Below, in pieces: positions 30,501 to 39,418 of a stretch of DNA of 51,879 nucleotides. The stretch comes from Terasakiispira papahanaumokuakeensis (GTDB taxonomy: Bacteria > Pseudomonadota > Gammaproteobacteria > Pseudomonadales > Halomonadaceae), in the NCBI RefSeq assembly GCF_001709345.1, contig NZ_MDTQ01000001.1:2279298-2331176 (forward strand). The letters are read 5' to 3'. Numbering within the stretch: position 1 is the first letter of the stretch; each line of letters begins with the position of its first letter. The notes under the pieces were generated by a model that saw nothing but the letters and a program-made list of their open reading frames with translations, searched no databases and was not told the origin of the DNA. Both the position numbers and the translations under genes were made by a program.

Positions 30501-33500
30501 GATTCAGGCCACTTCGGGTCTAACGGGACAAAAGCCGCGCCACTTTTTAAGATGCCGAACATCGCGACAATAAACTCAACCGAGCGATCATAATTGATCA
30601 GGACATGATCCCCCGCGCCGATCTCGGCCTGCTGCAGAACATGCGCCAACTGATTCGACTGGGCGTCCAGGGCGTGATAGGTCAAGGTATCATCACCACA
30701 ACGCAGGGCCTGTCGTTGCGGAAAGCGCGCGGCTTGCGCCTGGAACATCGGCACCACATGATCAACCGCCTCATCATGCTGAGGCCCAGCAACTTGAGAC
30801 AGCTCGGCTTGAATCGACAGCTGACGCAAGGCTTGATCCGGCTGTTCGACCACTTGAGCCGCCAGTTGGACTAAGTCCACGGCCATCCCCGCAATACGCG
30901 GCGCATCAAATAAATCCGTGGCATAAGTGAAGACCGCTTCAATGCCCGATGCGGTATCGGTGATATCCAAGCCCAAATCAAAGTGAGCGGTGGCATCCTC
31001 ACGCTGATGCATGCTCAGTGTAGCGCCGGGCAGAGCGAGCCCCTTCGGCAAAGGGAATTGTTGCGTAAACTTGGCCTGACAAAGTGGGGTGTAGCTCAGA
31101 TCCCGTTCGGGCTGTAACGCCTCAACCAACTGATCAAACGGCAACTCAGCGTGGGCTTGAGCGCCGGTCGCCATGGCACTGATCTGCTCAAGCAAGGCGG
31201 TAAAAGATAGCTCAGCCTGCGGCTGCGCCCGCATCACCAGCGTATTGACGAAAAGCCCGACCAATGGTGCCATTTCCGGCCGACCCCGCCCCGCTACCGG
31301 CACCGCGACCCGCAGATCCTGCTGGCCCGAGTAGCGATACAGCAAGGTGTGATAGAGACTCAGCATCAACATAAACAGCGTCACCCCCTGCTGCTGAGCC
31401 AGCTGATGGAGCTGTTCACTTAACGCTTGAGGGAAATGAAAATGATGCCGTGCCCCGCGATAACTCTGCGCGGCCGGGCGCGGACGGTCTGTCGGCAATG
31501 CGAGCAAGGGCTGCTCATCGCCCAATTGCTGACGCCACCAAGCCACCTCATCCGCTTGCGACGGCTCAGCGCGCATCCGCTGCCAGTAGGCGACATCTTG
31601 ATAACGGCACGGTAATTCAGACCACGCCGGGGCTTCCCCCTGAGCAAAGGCTTGGTAAGCCGTGGCAAAGTCTTCAACCAAGCGCTGAGCCGACCAACCA
31701 TCGGCAATAATGTGATGAATCACCCAGACCAATCGATAGTCGGTATCCGTCAACTGCACCCCATAAACCCGCCACAAGGGGCCCTGCGCCAAATCCATCG
31801 GCTCATCCACCCATGAGGCCGTCAACGCCGTCAGCGCGGCTTCGGGATCAGCGGCATGGCGTAGATCACGCACCGTCCAAGCCACCGGCTCAGCAGGTAA
31901 GATATGCTGAACCACCTGCTCGACCGGGTCATCAATAAACCGGGTGCGCAAACTTTCATGGCGCATCACCAAGGCATCCAAGCTGTGCTGCAAGGCCGCC
32001 GAATCCACCACTCCGGCCAACTGCCACTCACCGACCAAGTGATAGCCGCGCGAATCGCCTTCGAGACGATCTAAAAACCACAGCCGCTGCTGGGCCGGAG
32101 ACAATCGACAAGGGGCATCTTCAGGCTTGGGTGCAATCTCATCTAAATGATGAGCCGATGACGCGCCAGACGGCGCCACACACGGTTCCACACGTTGCGC
32201 CACTTGATCCGAGAAATCGGCCAAGCGGGGGTGCTCAAATAACACCCCAGGTGCCATCACAATGCCAAGCGTTTGCTGCAACGTCTCCGCCACCTGCATC
32301 AGCGCAACCGAATCGCCCCCTAAAGCAAAGAAGTGACTCTCCGGGGTCAGGGTGGCATCGGGGAATTGAGCCTGCCAAGCCGCGACCACCGCGGGATCAA
32401 GGCGCGCTTGCTGTGAAGGAGACGGGGTTTGAGCATGATCGGATGAGGCGGCCACGGGCTGTTCATCATCCAACACCACCCCCTGATGCCAGATCGCATA
32501 AGTATTCAACGTCTGCTGTTGCCAACCCACACGGCAAGCCGAGCGCTGCAATTTACCGCTGGTGGTGCGCGGCAGGGCCCCAGGTTCCAGCAACAGAATC
32601 CATTGTGGCGCGATCTGCATAGCGGCCATCAAGGCATCAACAATCTCACTACAAATCATCCAGGGCTTCATCAACTTGCGCACCCGGCGGCTGATTTCAA
32701 GCGCCAGCCCCACCCCTTCGATACCGTGCTCATCGGTGGTCGCAAAGGCCGCCACCCGACCCTGACGCATCACTTCAAGCGACTGCTCCAGCGTGGACTC
32801 AATGTCCTGTGGATACAGGTTCTGGCCGTTCAGAATAATCAGATCTTTGCGACGACCGGCCACAAGCAAGGTTTTATCCTCCGGCTCAGCCTGTGCAATC
32901 CCCAAATCCCCGGTACGCAACCAGCGTTGGCCATCACGGGTGACAAAAGTGGCCGCCGTGGCCTCTAGCTTCTGCCAATAGCCCTGCGCAATACTCGGCC
33001 CGGCGACCCAAATCTCACCCACCTCACCTGGCGCCAGCGGTTGCAGGGTCTCCGGGTCGACAATGCGCAAATCGTGATCCTGATCGACCCAACCACAACC
33101 CACTAAACGGCTATTCGCTGACGCATCGGGTGAATGCGCTTGGGATGAGTGCGCTTGGGATGAGTGCGCTTGGAATGAGTGCGCTTGATCGTCACCCAGC
33201 CAACGGGGCAGCGAATGGCTAAACCCCTCCGAGCAAACAAACAAGGTCGCTTCCGCCAGCCCGTAACTGGGTGCCAGCGCCGAGGCTTGAAATCCTGTAG
33301 AGGCAAAACGTTCACTGAACTGCTGAAGGGTCTCGGGACGGATGGGCTCAGACCCCGAAAACGCCAGCCGCCACGACGACAAATCGAGCTGTTGCAGCTC
33401 TTCATCACGCAGCCGCTCCACGCATAAACGATAGGCAAAATCAGGCCCACCGGAAAAAGTGCCCCGATAGCGCGAAATCGCTTCCAACCAACGCGCAGGC

Positions 33501-34261
33501 CTGGCCAGAAACTGCTGCGGCGTCATCAAGTGGACACTATGACCATGCCAAATCGGCAACAGTAATCCGGCCATCAACCCCATATCGTGAAATAGCGGCA
33601 ACCAGTTCACCCAGACGTCATCTTCGCGCGCGGCAAAGCCTTGAGCCATCGCCTTTTCATTCGCCATCAAATTGGCATGTGACACCATGACGCCTTTCGG
33701 CTCAGAGGTTGAGCCCGAGGTATATTGTAAAAACGCAATGTCATCCGGATGGAGAGCGACCGGCTGAAAACTCGCCTTTAATAACGCCGCCTCAGCTTCG
33801 CCTAACGCCTCTAGCGCATCCACCGCCGTCCACTGAGCATCTTCAGGTAAAGCCTCACTTAATACGGATTCAAACCGCTGTAAATCATCCGCCAACCCCA
33901 ATACCGCTTGCGGCTGAGCATCCCGCATGATGCTGGCCAAACGTGCGGTATGGGCGGCCCGATGAGACTCCGGCGGAAACGCAGGCACGGCGATCACCCG
34001 CGCCATAAAACAACCCAATAACCCCGCCGCAAATTCCGGTCCGCTGGGCAACATCAAGAGACAACGACTCCCCGCCACCACTTGCTGCTGCAAAGTGGCC
34101 GCGACAGCCAACGATTGTTGATAGAGATCGCCGTAGGTGGTGATCTGCTCAGGCTGATCATCCCCCATCCATCGACGAATAGCGGGCACCTCCGGCTGCT
34201 GGCGCGCATAGGCCGCCAACACATCGGCAAAATGGGGAAGCAATTGCGGATTAACACTCAT
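24236..34261 (-). CDS. NRPS 1: FAAL-ACP-C-A(Asp)-T-E-C-A(Dab)-T
   Basis: About 3341 residues; starts the siderophore by loading a fatty acid and adding two amino acids. Approximate positions: fatty acyl-AMP ligase 1-590 ([18 protein letters not shown] ~182), ACP LGGDS ~650, C 720-1150 (HHIIADGWS), A 1165-1660 (YTSGTTG ~1325), T LGGDS ~1703, E 1775-2215 (HHLAVDGVS), second C 2255-2680 (HHHALIDAW), A 2705-3240, T LGGHS ~3277. The A codes read D-L-T-K-L-G-H-V-G (aspartate type) and D-I-W-E-L-T-A-D-D (2,4-diaminobutyrate type). This is the PvdL-like lipoinitiation layout. I prefer ATG 34261, preceded by AGGTGA, over GTG 34270. The stop overlaps the NRPS 2 start (TAATG). Confidence 0.95.
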   Translation of the reverse strand: MSVNPQLLPHFADVLAAYARQQPEVPAIRRWMGDDQPEQITTYGDLYQQSLAVAATLQQQVVAGSRCLLMLPSGPEFAAGLLGCFMARVIAVPAFPPESHRAAHTARLASIMRDAQPQAVLGLADDLQRFESVLSEALPEDAQWTAVDALEALGEAEAALLKASFQPVALHPDDIAFLQYTSGSTSEPKGVMVSHANLMANEKAMAQGFAAREDDVWVNWLPLFHDMGLMAGLLLPIWHGHSVHLMTPQQFLARPARWLEAISRYRGTFSGGPDFAYRLCVERLRDEELQQLDLSSWRLAFSGSEPIRPETLQQFSERFASTGFQASALAPSYGLAEATLFVCSEGFSHSLPRWLGDDQAHSFQAHSSQAHSSQAHSPDASANSRLVGCGWVDQDHDLRIVDPETLQPLAPGEVGEIWVAGPSIAQGYWQKLEATAATFVTRDGQRWLRTGDLGIAQAEPEDKTLLVAGRRKDLIILNGQNLYPQDIESTLEQSLEVMRQGRVAAFATTDEHGIEGVGLALEISRRVRKLMKPWMICSEIVDALMAAMQIAPQWILLLEPGALPRTTSGKLQRSACRVGWQQQTLNTYAIWHQGVVLDDEQPVAASSDHAQTPSPSQQARLDPAVVAAWQAQFPDATLTPESHFFALGGDSVALMQVAETLQQTLGIVMAPGVLFEHPRLADFSDQVAQRVEPCVAPSGASSAHHLDEIAPKPEDAPCRLSPAQQRLWFLDRLEGDSRGYHLVGEWQLAGVVDSAALQHSLDALVMRHESLRTRFIDDPVEQVVQHILPAEPVAWTVRDLRHAADPEAALTALTASWVDEPMDLAQGPLWRVYGVQLTDTDYRLVWVIHHIIADGWSAQRLVEDFATAYQAFAQGEAPAWSELPCRYQDVAYWQRMRAEPSQADEVAWWRQQLGDEQPLLALPTDRPRPAAQSYRGARHHFHFPQALSEQLHQLAQQQGVTLFMLMLSLYHTLLYRYSGQQDLRVAVPVAGRGRPEMAPLVGLFVNTLVMRAQPQAELSFTALLEQISAMATGAQAHAELPFDQLVEALQPERDLSYTPLCQAKFTQQFPLPKGLALPGATLSMHQREDATAHFDLGLDITDTASGIEAVFTYATDLFDAPRIAGMAVDLVQLAAQVVEQPDQALRQLSIQAELSQVAGPQHDEAVDHVVPMFQAQAARFPQRQALRCGDDTLTYHALDAQSNQLAHVLQQAEIGAGDHVLINYDRSVEFIVAMFGILKSGAAFVPLDPKWPESRQQWVAQDACAKGLLSDRPLPGFDGFYGTVATLLSADDADSSTLSPESLTPAALSPSFNASESAYLIYTSGTTGQPKGVVVSHGALADYVQGLLAILSLPETVQDMAMVSTVAADLGHTTLFGALCSGRTLHLLRDEEVTDADALAEVMALHPVDVLKIVPTHLNALLQAENPARLLPRHTLLLGGEPWSSELWQQVKALHPGCQIWNHYGPTEATVGVIATRLDQAPRDPLPLGRPLPNVQVRVVNPEGLILPQGAVGELLISGPALAEGYWQQPDQTAKSFYVDATGQRWYATGDQVYLDATGRLTFAGRADDQVKIRGYRVSLGEIVQRLSALPEVAQAHVQQDESGALVAYVTPQTVATAVLQAELAMLLPDYMVPTQWVAMAAFPLTANGKLDRQALPAPTIEQTDFAAPLPGVETQLAALWCELLKQPQVGRHDNFFSLGGDSIVSLQVIARARKQGIQLTPKQLFEHQTIAELAAVAQLKSKNQLKSSAQPGAPSSASANAGVSHQTSWALTPIQQRFFQLPIAHPAHWNQALRFEAQAPLEVGPLRQALAAVVAAHASVQWGYRSSGAVQRSTTAQAPTAEASFGLTCLDVTHEEALQRALDQAHQQLDITAGPLIQGVLARWPDQRQTLMLTIHHLAVDGVSWRILLEDLLQAYQQLLAGQPVDLLPEQATSADWAQYLQQAQQAGVFEAEHAYWQSVMAVPAALSIGLDSGLEDGLDDGLGDGLDSGLDNETDEQGANRLADQQTVSLALDATQTDALLNQVPGLWRARVNDLLLSALADALREWDEQATHRIMLEGHGRHPLAAAQALIGEAPDLSRTTGWFTVIYPVVLTAQGDALSTLKATKDHLRQVPNDGLGFSFCQPQAAQDAEGTGLTFNYLGRLDSEGPLALSTASAGVMRDPQGPMANAMVVDAYVREGQLQVQWHFNAARFQRPAVARLVEAYRNALLTLTQDCLAVPGGLTPADFPLSTLTQAQLDALPHPANIEEVMPLAPMQSGILLHSLLAQGTGIYLMQDQYDVRSEMDFAAFDQAWQRVVERHPMLRTAFCALDDEQPHQVVYRQVPSPARWLDWSSLSLAEAEARLDTLLAEERAEDFDFTQPPLLRLRLIRLAPDHYWLIQSHHHALIDAWCRGVMLAEFFACYQQFTSAQSPSQAPILKPVRPYRDFMAWLAQQSPDQARQFWRQQLSGVTEVTPLPYQRSGVEARADTAHAVIEDVAEQLSVAMSQRLAERARAEHLTVNTLMQAAWAWVLMRHAGQSDVVFGVTVAGRPVELTGIEETLGLFINTLPLRVQAHEPEMTGRELMQRLQALNVEMRQYEHLSLAEVQQLADTPRGQPLFDSLFVFENVPLGEAVQAAAQAYGITPRANRTHTNYPLTVVILPGERYQLQFSYDRRYFNRHEMQALLGQFQQVLSQWIEAPEQPLAQTALLTPAQQAQIAQWTQGPVVPEWMAESWLMRFERWVATQPSRVVAACEGESLSYARLNQQANQIGHRLIAAGVEDDQVVALYAPRGLALLSMIVGAFKAGGAYLALDERHPEERSARMLAASDAPVLITPRGCLDQAQGILSQCERPPQLLIWEDLLQATRDDNPGRYPHPDQRAYLIYTSGSTGMPKGVMVHHAGMLNNQLSKVPYLGLTADDVIAQTAATGFDISVWQLLTAPLFGGRLEIIPDTVAHDPAQLIERVATTGVTVLESVPAVIEGMLSTEQDPSLETTSTPADLSGLRWLLPTGEALSRDLVQRWLARYPQVPLVNAYGPAECADDVALHCLTTQSSLDRTIPIGRPTDNNRLYVLDQTLNPVPAGVVGELYVGGTGVGRGYVGQPGLTAERFVPNPFADDRTAGSRLYRTGDLAYWDEAGELTYVGRVDFQVKIRGQRIELEEIEACLLACPQVAQAAVAAQPSAHGPQLVAYWVMASNLDPGDTVAQVTETLKQRLAAQLPAVMVPVHWLCLDAMPRNANGKLDRKALPQPQWQAAQSTPPQGDTECALAALWQQLLDIEQVGRDDHFFELGGHSLLVTRLLARIQTEFGVKVPLAEAFEATTVATMAQVIERLSAHTLDHDRLDDLSALMSELEEIE
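27565..32125 (-). other. NRPS 1 module 1: C-A(Asp)-T-E
   Basis: Code D-L-T-K-L-G-H-V-G is close to the classic aspartate code. The core A3-like region reads [16 protein letters not shown]. The epimerase predicts D configuration. With the free-standing hydroxylase at 3245-4291, the residue should become beta-hydroxyaspartate. Confidence 0.75.
28286..28345 (-). repeat. 12-bp in-frame tandem repeat in NRPS 1 epimerase
   Basis: Five 12-bp units of AAGACCGCTATC type encode a run of [12 protein letters not shown] repeats, in a loop of the epimerase before the donor-binding half. Confidence 0.92.
32150..34261 (-). other. NRPS 1 loading region: fatty acyl-AMP ligase and ACP
   Basis: The FAAL domain activates a fatty acid as acyl-AMP and passes it to the adjoining ACP ([13 protein letters not shown]). 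It carries a QAHSS tandem insertion around residue 365. The following C domain would acylate the first amino acid, giving an amphiphilic product. Confidence 0.88.
33131..33189 (-). repeat. 15-bp in-frame tandem repeat in the FAAL domain
   Basis: Four 15-bp units of TGAGTGCGCTTGGGA type (the last one incomplete) encode [16 protein letters not shown] in a surface-loop-like position of the FAAL domain. Confidence 0.92.
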
Positions 34262-34341
34262 GACAGTCACCTACAGCGGGAAGCCCAAGGGCACAAGCCC
34301 CATCCGGGTCATCAATAACGAATCCATCAGCCTCGGCAGCA

Positions 34342-34359
34342 GGCCCGCTTAAACGGGCC
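34342..34359 (-). terminator. Hairpin between hydroxylase and NRPS 1 genes
   Basis: A perfect GGCCCG / CGGGCC stem with a six-base loop in the 142-bp gap. There is no T-run on the minus strand, so it is more likely an attenuator or RNA-processing stem than a full terminator. Confidence 0.35.
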
Positions 34360-34403
34360 CAAGCCTTTGGACATAACGCGAAAAAAGGGAAATACAGTAG
34401 ACA

Positions 34404-35693
34404 TCAGGCCAGCACCGCTTCACGCTGGCGCTGCGTTGACGATTCGAAAATCGCCTCCACAATCTCCTGAGAACGCACGGCCAGCACAGACAACAAGGTG
34501 TCGCTGAGGCCATGGCTCATTTCACAACAGCCCTGAAGGTAAATACGGGATTCACTATTGCGCAGGCGTAGGCTGTAATCGCGATCGGGCGTCATCGTCT
34601 CCAGATGCTCAGCCATCCCCGCCAGCAAGGTTTCGTGTTGATCACGGCGATAGCCTGTGGCGAGAATCACGACATCGAAATGCGTGTTGTACTGACGCGC
34701 GTCCAGCACATCGGTCAGCGTCAGCTGAATGCCTTCAGGCTGGGCCGTCGCCTGCTCCACCGCATGATGAGTGAGCATGTGATGGCGAGGGTCTTGGCGC
34801 AGTTTCTGTAGGTAGAACATCTGATAAATGCGCTCAATCAGCGGCAGATCAACCACGGCATAGTTGGTATTACGGAACTCGGTCAGCATCTCCCGTCGGC
34901 GGCGATTACTCTGGGTATAAATCTGATCAATAAAAGACGGGTTAAAAATTTCATTCACGAAGGGGCTATCATCCGACGGCTTCAACGCCGCAGCCCGCAC
35001 GATCATACTGGCCTCCACATGGGGGAAGCGCTGCGTTAAATCTTCAAAAATCTCTGCCGCACTTTGCCCGCCGCCGACCACCGCCACCTTGAGCGGGCGC
35101 TGATGATCCGCCAGCAAAGTCTCAATACGGCCGCGATACTGAGAGGAATGAATCACACGAGCATCAGTCACGCCGGAAAACGCCGCCGGGATATTCGGCG
35201 TACCCCCAAGGCCCATCACCAAGTGGCGGCTATAATGCTGCGTCACCTGACCATCGGCCTGACGGGCAGACACCGCCATGCCCACGACCTCGCCATCCTC
35301 CAACCACGGCGACACCGCCTCGACCTGCTGCCCATAGTGCACTTGCTCTTTAAAGTGCCCGGCCGCCCAGCTCAAGTAATCGTTATATTCTTCACGCGTC
35401 GGGAAAAAGGTCTGGATATTAATGAAATCCTCTAACCGCCCCTGCGCTTTGAGATAATTGATAAAAGTGAAATGACTTTGTGGATTACGCAGCGTCACCA
35501 GATCCTTAAGAAAAGAGATCTGCATGGTCGACCCTTCAATCAACATCCCTTCATGCCAATTGAAAGCAGGCTTACGCTCAATAAAGGCCAAATCCCCCTG
35601 ACCACCGGCCTGCTGCCACTCCTTCGCCGCAATCGCTAACGCCAAATTGGATGGCCCAAACCCCACCCCCAACACATCATGAACGTTCTGCAT
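34404..35693 (-). CDS. pvdA: L-ornithine N5-monooxygenase (PvdA/IucD family)
   Basis: FAD- and NADPH-dependent hydroxylase of about 429 residues that converts ornithine to N5-hydroxyornithine, the hydroxamate precursor. Visible motifs: VGFGPSNLALAIA (FAD-binding, near residue 11), KVAVVGGGQSAAEIFEDL (NADPH-binding, near 203) and VVILATGYRRD near the C-terminal third. I chose ATG 35693 because GGGGAG sits seven bases upstream; a GTG at 35717 would add eight residues without a site. Lysine specificity (IucD type) is possible, but the NRPS context and the need for two hydroxamates favour ornithine. It is the first gene of the NRPS operon, with a Fur-like box upstream. Confidence 0.9.
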   Translation of the reverse strand: MQNVHDVLGVGFGPSNLALAIAAKEWQQAGGQGDLAFIERKPAFNWHEGMLIEGSTMQISFLKDLVTLRNPQSHFTFINYLKAQGRLEDFINIQTFFPTREEYNDYLSWAAGHFKEQVHYGQQVEAVSPWLEDGEVVGMAVSARQADGQVTQHYSRHLVMGLGGTPNIPAAFSGVTDARVIHSSQYRGRIETLLADHQRPLKVAVVGGGQSAAEIFEDLTQRFPHVEASMIVRAAALKPSDDSPFVNEIFNPSFIDQIYTQSNRRRREMLTEFRNTNYAVVDLPLIERIYQMFYLQKLRQDPRHHMLTHHAVEQATAQPEGIQLTLTDVLDARQYNTHFDVVILATGYRRDQHETLLAGMAEHLETMTPDRDYSLRLRNSESRIYLQGCCEMSHGLSDTLLSVLAVRSQEIVEAIFESSTQRQREAVLA

Positions 35694-35758
35694 CACAACA
35701 CTCCCCTTGATCGGCACACATCAGAATATTCGTTCAACTATGGGATTTACGGCCTATA

Positions 35759-35776
35759 GCAAACGATTCTCATTAG
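35759..35776 (-). promoter_or_regulatory. Fur box upstream of the ornithine hydroxylase
   Basis: On the minus strand CTAATGAGAATCGTTTGC matches the Fur consensus at about 13 of 18 positions, including AATGA-AATC. It lies some 65-85 bp before the hydroxylase start, as expected for an iron-repressed promoter driving the NRPS operon. Confidence 0.65.
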
Positions 35777-35854
35777 TGACGAACAGAGCATCAAGGTGTT
35801 TAAGACATCACGCAAAATCGGATGATGAGGGGAGGGAAAGCCCCCAAGATGAGC

Positions 35855-35937
35855 ACTCACCAATAGGAGTACTCATCAATAGGAACACTTAAGAGGAGTA
35901 CTTAAGAGGAGTATTTAAGAGAAACACTCAAGGGGAA
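35855..35937. repeat. Imperfect 13-16 bp tandem repeats at the cluster/array boundary
   Basis: About six degenerate units, of CAATAGGAGTACTCAT type and then GAGGAGTACTTAA type. The stretch lies between the Fur box of the siderophore operon and the first cassette gene. No coding potential seen. Confidence 0.7.
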
Positions 35938-36005
35938 TAGTCAGAATGGTGGAGCGAAATGCACAAGTTGGCGTGGAAAGTTGGACGCCGCTGTGTAGTC
36001 TATTG

Positions 36006-36650
36006 TTATAAATCATATTTTGAGGCTTCATTTAATGCCATTTCTGTAATTGCACAAAGTGCATAATAGCTCATTAGATTTGAGGATCTGTTAGATGGAT
36101 GCCAGAAGTTAATATAAATAATGTTTTCAGAAACATACGCGCGATCTGTTATTTTTTTCTTATTTTTAAGCTTGTTAGCAATCAGAGACCAGGTCTTTCC
36201 GCAAACAACCACTCGTGGGGAAATTGCTTTAATTTGAGAATACAAAAGATTCCAGTCTTCATTGACGTAATTTAAAAGATCGGTATTGCTTGAAGCCTTT
36301 TTGCCGCTGCTTTTTTTGATATTGACAACCGAAGACGAAAGTAAAGATTGTTTTACGTCTGAGCTATTATCTACATATGGAGCAATTCCTTTGCCTTTGA
36401 GTAGATTCTGAACACCATATGCCCATTGCGCCATGGGTTTAAAGGTTCGACCGGAAACACCTCGTCTCTTGATTAGTTCAGGGAGATCCCAAGTTCCTGA
36501 ATGCCTTTTAGAATCATATGCTTCTTTTAGAAGAAACATTACTTTCGAGTTTGATGAGCGCCATAAATCTTGATCGATGACTCCGTCGGTAATAAAAAGC
36601 TGACCCTGATGATTCTCTTTTTTCTTCCAGTCTTCAAACATATTTGTCAC
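36006..36650 (-). CDS. Hypothetical protein with uracil-DNA-glycosylase-like features
   Basis: A 214-residue soluble protein, unrecognised with certainty. The order of VMFLLKEAY near residue 37, PRVVVCGKTW near 145 and INFWHPSNRSS near 175 recalls the uracil-DNA-glycosylase fold (a strand plus loop, then a HPS motif), but catalytic residues cannot be confirmed by eye. The start is GTG 36650 with AAGGA upstream; ATG 36641 is possible. The stop overlaps GTTATAAATC, which looks like an attC end, but I could not find the partner arm, so this may be the decayed last cassette of the array. Low GC compared with the siderophore cluster. Confidence 0.6.
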   Translation of the reverse strand: MTNMFEDWKKKENHQGQLFITDGVIDQDLWRSSNSKVMFLLKEAYDSKRHSGTWDLPELIKRRGVSGRTFKPMAQWAYGVQNLLKGKGIAPYVDNSSDVKQSLLSSSVVNIKKSSGKKASSNTDLLNYVNEDWNLLYSQIKAISPRVVVCGKTWSLIANKLKNKKKITDRAYVSENIIYINFWHPSNRSSNLMSYYALCAITEMALNEASKYDL

Positions 36651-36775
36651 TAACCAATTCCTTAAAAGTTATAACGAGCCTGTAGAAAAACCTGTTTTCA
36701 AACCAGCCTTCCCCACCAATAGCTCGCTTTCTGTTGTTTATTTCCGATGGCCGGTTTTCATCGGCCATCGTTTGT

Positions 36776-37000
36776 TTATTCTGTGTTTTTGGCCTTTTTA
36801 GGCTTTGGCTGCCTGTAAGCTCGATTCGTGCTGCTTTCAGTGCCTATTTTAAGGCGGTATGACTCTATTTTACTGGCTGAACTGTCCAGTTTTTCTACAT
36901 TGCGCACCAAGCAGTAGAGCAGCCATTGTCCGTTTCTCGTTGCCCGCGATAGGGCAGCTCTTCGCCGGTTGAGCAAATCAAAGTTAAGCATGCGCTCAGG
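36776..37000 (-). pseudogene. IS1182-family transposase, C-terminal fragment
   Basis: The minus-strand frame reads RRAALSRATRNGQWLLYCLV followed by RNVEKL, the C-terminal signature of IS1182-family DDE transposases, then a diverged tail. No catalytic domain remains. It belongs to the element whose left end is at 36676. Confidence 0.72.
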
Positions 37001-37005
37001 GGCAT

Positions 37006-37884
37006 TCAATCCCCAATGCTCTCCCGACAAACCCGCGCCGTTAATTCCTGCAAACGCTGCACTTCACCGGCCAGATAATGAAGCTCTTCTTCGGTGATTT
37101 CGTAATGTTCAGAGTAGCGAGCTTCAATGTAAGCCCGTTGCAGGCGGCGGAAGCTACGGCGGTGAAACTTGTTATTGAGAGGGAAAATGGTTGTAAATTC
37201 AGCATCGATTTGGGCGCATAGTTTGCCCAGTTTTTCGATGTTGTGGGATTTGGGTAAGTAGTTGGTACAAGTAAGCAAAGTGCAGGCATAAGCTTTTTCT
37301 GTAGCTTGATGAAGCATAAAGGCTGCATGAATCCAATCTTCATCAGAAGCAGCAACTTCATAATAACGAAAAAACCGCTGCGCTGAATAAGACCACTGCT
37401 CATAATGCTTGCGGGCAATATCCCGACGCTCTTCTTCGGTTAAGTTCCCCGGTTCAACGAGTGCCTTCCCATTGGCGTTATAAAGCAAGATGCCTTGTTC
37501 ACGAATATCGGTAAAAAAGTAGTGACCTTGTCTGAGCTGTTCATTCACGTCTTCCAAGGTATGTACAATCAGCCCTAACGGTGCGCTTTTGACTTTACGC
37601 TCGATCTGCTCTTCCGCACTGCGCCAAACAAGGTCGTCTTCCACCAGCGCGGCTTTGTTGACGATGACCAAAATGTCGTAGTCACTGACATAACCATTGG
37701 GAATATCCCGCACCCAGCCGCCTTTGGCATGGCTACCAAACAGAATGATTTTTAAAATCCGAAACTCGTTTTTACTCCCGTTCTTACCCTGAAGGTAGTC
37801 TTCCAGCGTATCGCGCAAAATGGTCGAGATCGTCGCCAGCTCACGCTGTTTATATTCGGGCAGATGGTCGAGGGATGTTCTCAT
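37006..37884 (-). CDS. Nucleotidyltransferase-HEPN fusion protein
   Basis: 292 residues. The N-terminal half is a minimal nucleotidyltransferase: ILFGSHAKGGWVRD with YDILVIVN supplies the GS-x-DxD set (residues about 50-75). The C-terminal half (about 150-290) is a HEPN domain. In paired form such proteins make HEPN/MNT toxin-antitoxin systems, where the nucleotidyltransferase adds AMP to the HEPN RNase; here the two are fused in one chain. I chose ATG 37884 because the family usually begins M(R/K)TSLDHLP; the frame continues to 37947. It lies within an IS1182-like remnant. The canonical R-x4-6-H RNase motif is not clear (ARYSEHY is the nearest). Confidence 0.8.
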   Translation of the reverse strand: MRTSLDHLPEYKQRELATISTILRDTLEDYLQGKNGSKNEFRILKIILFGSHAKGGWVRDIPNGYVSDYDILVIVNKAALVEDDLVWRSAEEQIERKVKSAPLGLIVHTLEDVNEQLRQGHYFFTDIREQGILLYNANGKALVEPGNLTEEERRDIARKHYEQWSYSAQRFFRYYEVAASDEDWIHAAFMLHQATEKAYACTLLTCTNYLPKSHNIEKLGKLCAQIDAEFTTIFPLNNKFHRRSFRRLQRAYIEARYSEHYEITEEELHYLAGEVQRLQELTARVCRESIGD

Positions 37885-37947
37885 AAAGCCATGTTTGGTC
37901 TGTGACTGAGTCGCCATAGCATAAAAGAAGGGGCAGACAAAGAACAC

Positions 37948-38393
37948 CGCCGCTCCCCCACTTTGCGCACATCACTGAAAAGAATGTGATTCAATTCAAA
38001 GCGGTGGTTTGTGATATTCAAGGCTTACTCGGCCCTTTATCGATAAACGGCAGATGATGAAGCGGGAACGGCTTTCGGTGATAGAGCCTAAGCGGACTTA
38101 CGGGAGGCTTGCGGACACCATGAGCCTGATTCGGGGGGATAAACAGTCGAAAGTACGCATTGATTGATATCGGTTGAAAATCGCAGGCAGATTCCCACAG
38201 CAAGTTCAGCGGTTAATTGAGGGTTGTGGGAGCTTGCTTGCAAGCGAAGCAATGCTCGCTTACACCTCCTTGTCTTCAGCAATCGAGGAGCCTATGCCCG
38301 CTTCATTGCCGAAGTTCAGACACGCGCTGGCGGTTTTGAGCAAGGCTTTGTTCTCATCCTGATCAAGCCCGCTGCCTAGGTACCGAACGGCCG
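37948..38393. other. Non-assigned stretch between HEPN-MNT gene and IS right end
   Basis: No convincing gene. A 63-codon minus-strand frame at 38260-38451 has protein-like composition, but its start lies in the IS end and I could not place it. At 38229-38260, TGGGAGCTTGCTTGCAAGCG and the following bases resemble the REP palindromes of pseudomonads; this is a resemblance only. Confidence 0.4.
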
Positions 38394-38586
38394 CAACCAA
38401 CCCGCATTCTAATTCGCTAAAAAAAGCCAACCACTTGACCACGCAGGACACTTGCTCAGAGTGGCCGCAGCGCTCAACCTCACCTCGACGTTTAGTGATC
38501 GTCGTAATGCTTAAATCGAGCCATCACCGCCTCCTGCGTTTCAAAACCCGATCACATCATAGTGCCGGAGGTTTTTCTACAGCCTG
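38394..38586. repeat. IS right-end direct repeat, copy 1
   Basis: About 190 bp repeated at 39228-39418 with high identity. It runs from CAACCAACCCGCATTC to the inverted end CTACAGCCTG and includes the transposase start MARFKHYDD. Confidence 0.9.
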
Positions 38587-38655
38587 AACGCCCGCCATCA
38601 CCGGTGACAAAAGCGAAGCGGAGGGGTTGGCATCCGGTGCATGGTTTGGTTATGT
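38587..38655 (-). other. attC site of HigBA cassette copy 1
   Basis: Left arm AACGCCCGCCATCACCGG pairs with right arm CCGGTGCATGGTTTGGTTATG, leaving extrahelical bases as in attC hairpins. It lies just 3' of higA, ends in a degenerate GTTATGT core, and abuts the IS end. An identical site is at 48210-48278. Confidence 0.8.
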
Positions 38656-38661
38656 GTTGCT

Positions 38662-38949
38662 TCAGGCTGCAACAAGCTTCTTCACATTGAGCTCTTTGCG
38701 ATGTTGTTCGGCATGCCAGAGTTCATATTGGGACTGCTGATTCAGCCAGCTTTCTGCCGAAGTGTCGAAAGCAATAGAGAGCCGGATCGCCATTTCGGGA
38801 CTGATACCAGCCTTGCCATTCAACACGGCACTCAGCGTTTTTCGACTAACGCCCAATGCTTCTGCCGCCGCCGTGACAGAGATGCCAAGTGGCTCAAGAC
38901 AAAGCTCTCGCAGTACTTCACCCGGGTGCGGAGGGTTGTGCATTAACAT
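38662..38949 (-). CDS. higA: HigA-type antitoxin, copy 1
   Basis: A 95-residue HTH XRE antitoxin. It begins [20 protein letters not shown], the HigA signature, and the helix-turn-helix [20 protein letters not shown] covers residues about 25-45. It lies downstream of the higB toxin with a 10-bp gap, the usual toxin-first HigBA order, and GAGGT precedes the start. The protein is identical to copy 2 at 48285-48572. Confidence 0.93.
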   Translation of the reverse strand: MLMHNPPHPGEVLRELCLEPLGISVTAAAEALGVSRKTLSAVLNGKAGISPEMAIRLSIAFDTSAESWLNQQSQYELWHAEQHRKELNVKKLVAA

Positions 38950-38959
38950 TGACGGTACC

Positions 38960-39241
38960 TCAGTGATAATCTTCGTAGTTCACAATCTCGGCATCTCCGT
39001 CTTCGAACCGGAAAGTCACTCGCCAGTTACCATTAACAGTCACTGACCAAATTCCAGCCCGATTGCCAGAGAGTTCGTGCAATCGGAGACCGGGTAAGTC
39101 CATATCTTTGGCATTCGACGCTGCATTCAATCTACCGAGAATTAGCCGAAGCCTCTTTTGATGAGCAGCCTGAATCCCTTCAGTGCTGCCGGACTTGAAA
39201 AATTTTGCCAAGCCCTTGTGTTTGAAGCAACCAACCCGCAT
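38960..39241 (-). CDS. higB: HigB-type mRNA interferase toxin with replaced N-terminus
   Basis: A 93-residue RelE-superfamily toxin ([10 protein letters not shown] near residue 6, [18 protein letters not shown] near 50, [21 protein letters not shown] at the end) predicted to cleave ribosome-bound mRNA. The expected beginning MIRSFKHKGL, which is visible in the second copy, is here [11 protein letters not shown]. The first codons, including ATG, come from the repeated IS right-end sequence that begins at 39228. The body is intact, so the toxin may work if transcribed. Confidence 0.9.
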   Translation of the reverse strand: MRVGCFKHKGLAKFFKSGSTEGIQAAHQKRLRLILGRLNAASNAKDMDLPGLRLHELSGNRAGIWSVTVNGNWRVTFRFEDGDAEIVNYEDYH

Positions 39242-39418
39242 TCTAATTCGCTAAAAAGCCGACCACTTGACCACGCAGCGCGCTTATTCAGAGTGGCCGC
39301 TGCGCTCAACCTCACCTCGACGTTTAGTTATCATCGTAATGCTTAAATCGAGCCATCACCGCCTCCTGCGTTTCAAAACCCGATCACATCATAGTTCCGG
39401 TGTTTTTTCTACAGCCTG
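39228..39418. mobile_element. IS1182-like right-end fragment, fused to higB copy 1
   Basis: Copy 2 of the 190-bp right-end repeat. It ends TTTTTTCTACAGCCTG at the AAC of the attC site at 39419. No left end is present. Its inner edge has replaced the start of the HigBA cassette. Confidence 0.8.

Larger units (their letters stand above)
36676..38586 (-). mobile_element. IS1182-like remnant enclosing a HEPN-nucleotidyltransferase gene
   Basis: Left end GAGCCTGTAGAAAAACC and right end GTTTTTCTACAGCCTG are inverted, each flanked by AAC. The right 190 bp encode the transposase start MARFKHYDD. The left 330 bp encode a transposase C-terminal piece (GQWLLYCLVRNVEKL). The transposase middle is missing; 1.4 kb of other sequence with the HEPN-MNT gene is in its place. 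It lies exactly between the attC of the HigBA cassette (38587-38655) and the start of the next cassette. Confidence 0.75.

Noticed and set aside
38229-38260. Pseudomonas-type REP element
   Set aside because: Resembles the GTGGGAGC...GCAAGCGAA REP consensus, but only one unpaired copy is present; not enough to call.
38260-38451. 63-codon minus-strand gene beside the HEPN-MNT gene
   Set aside because: Start codon lies in the IS end and no family could be placed; mentioned only within the description of the stretch.
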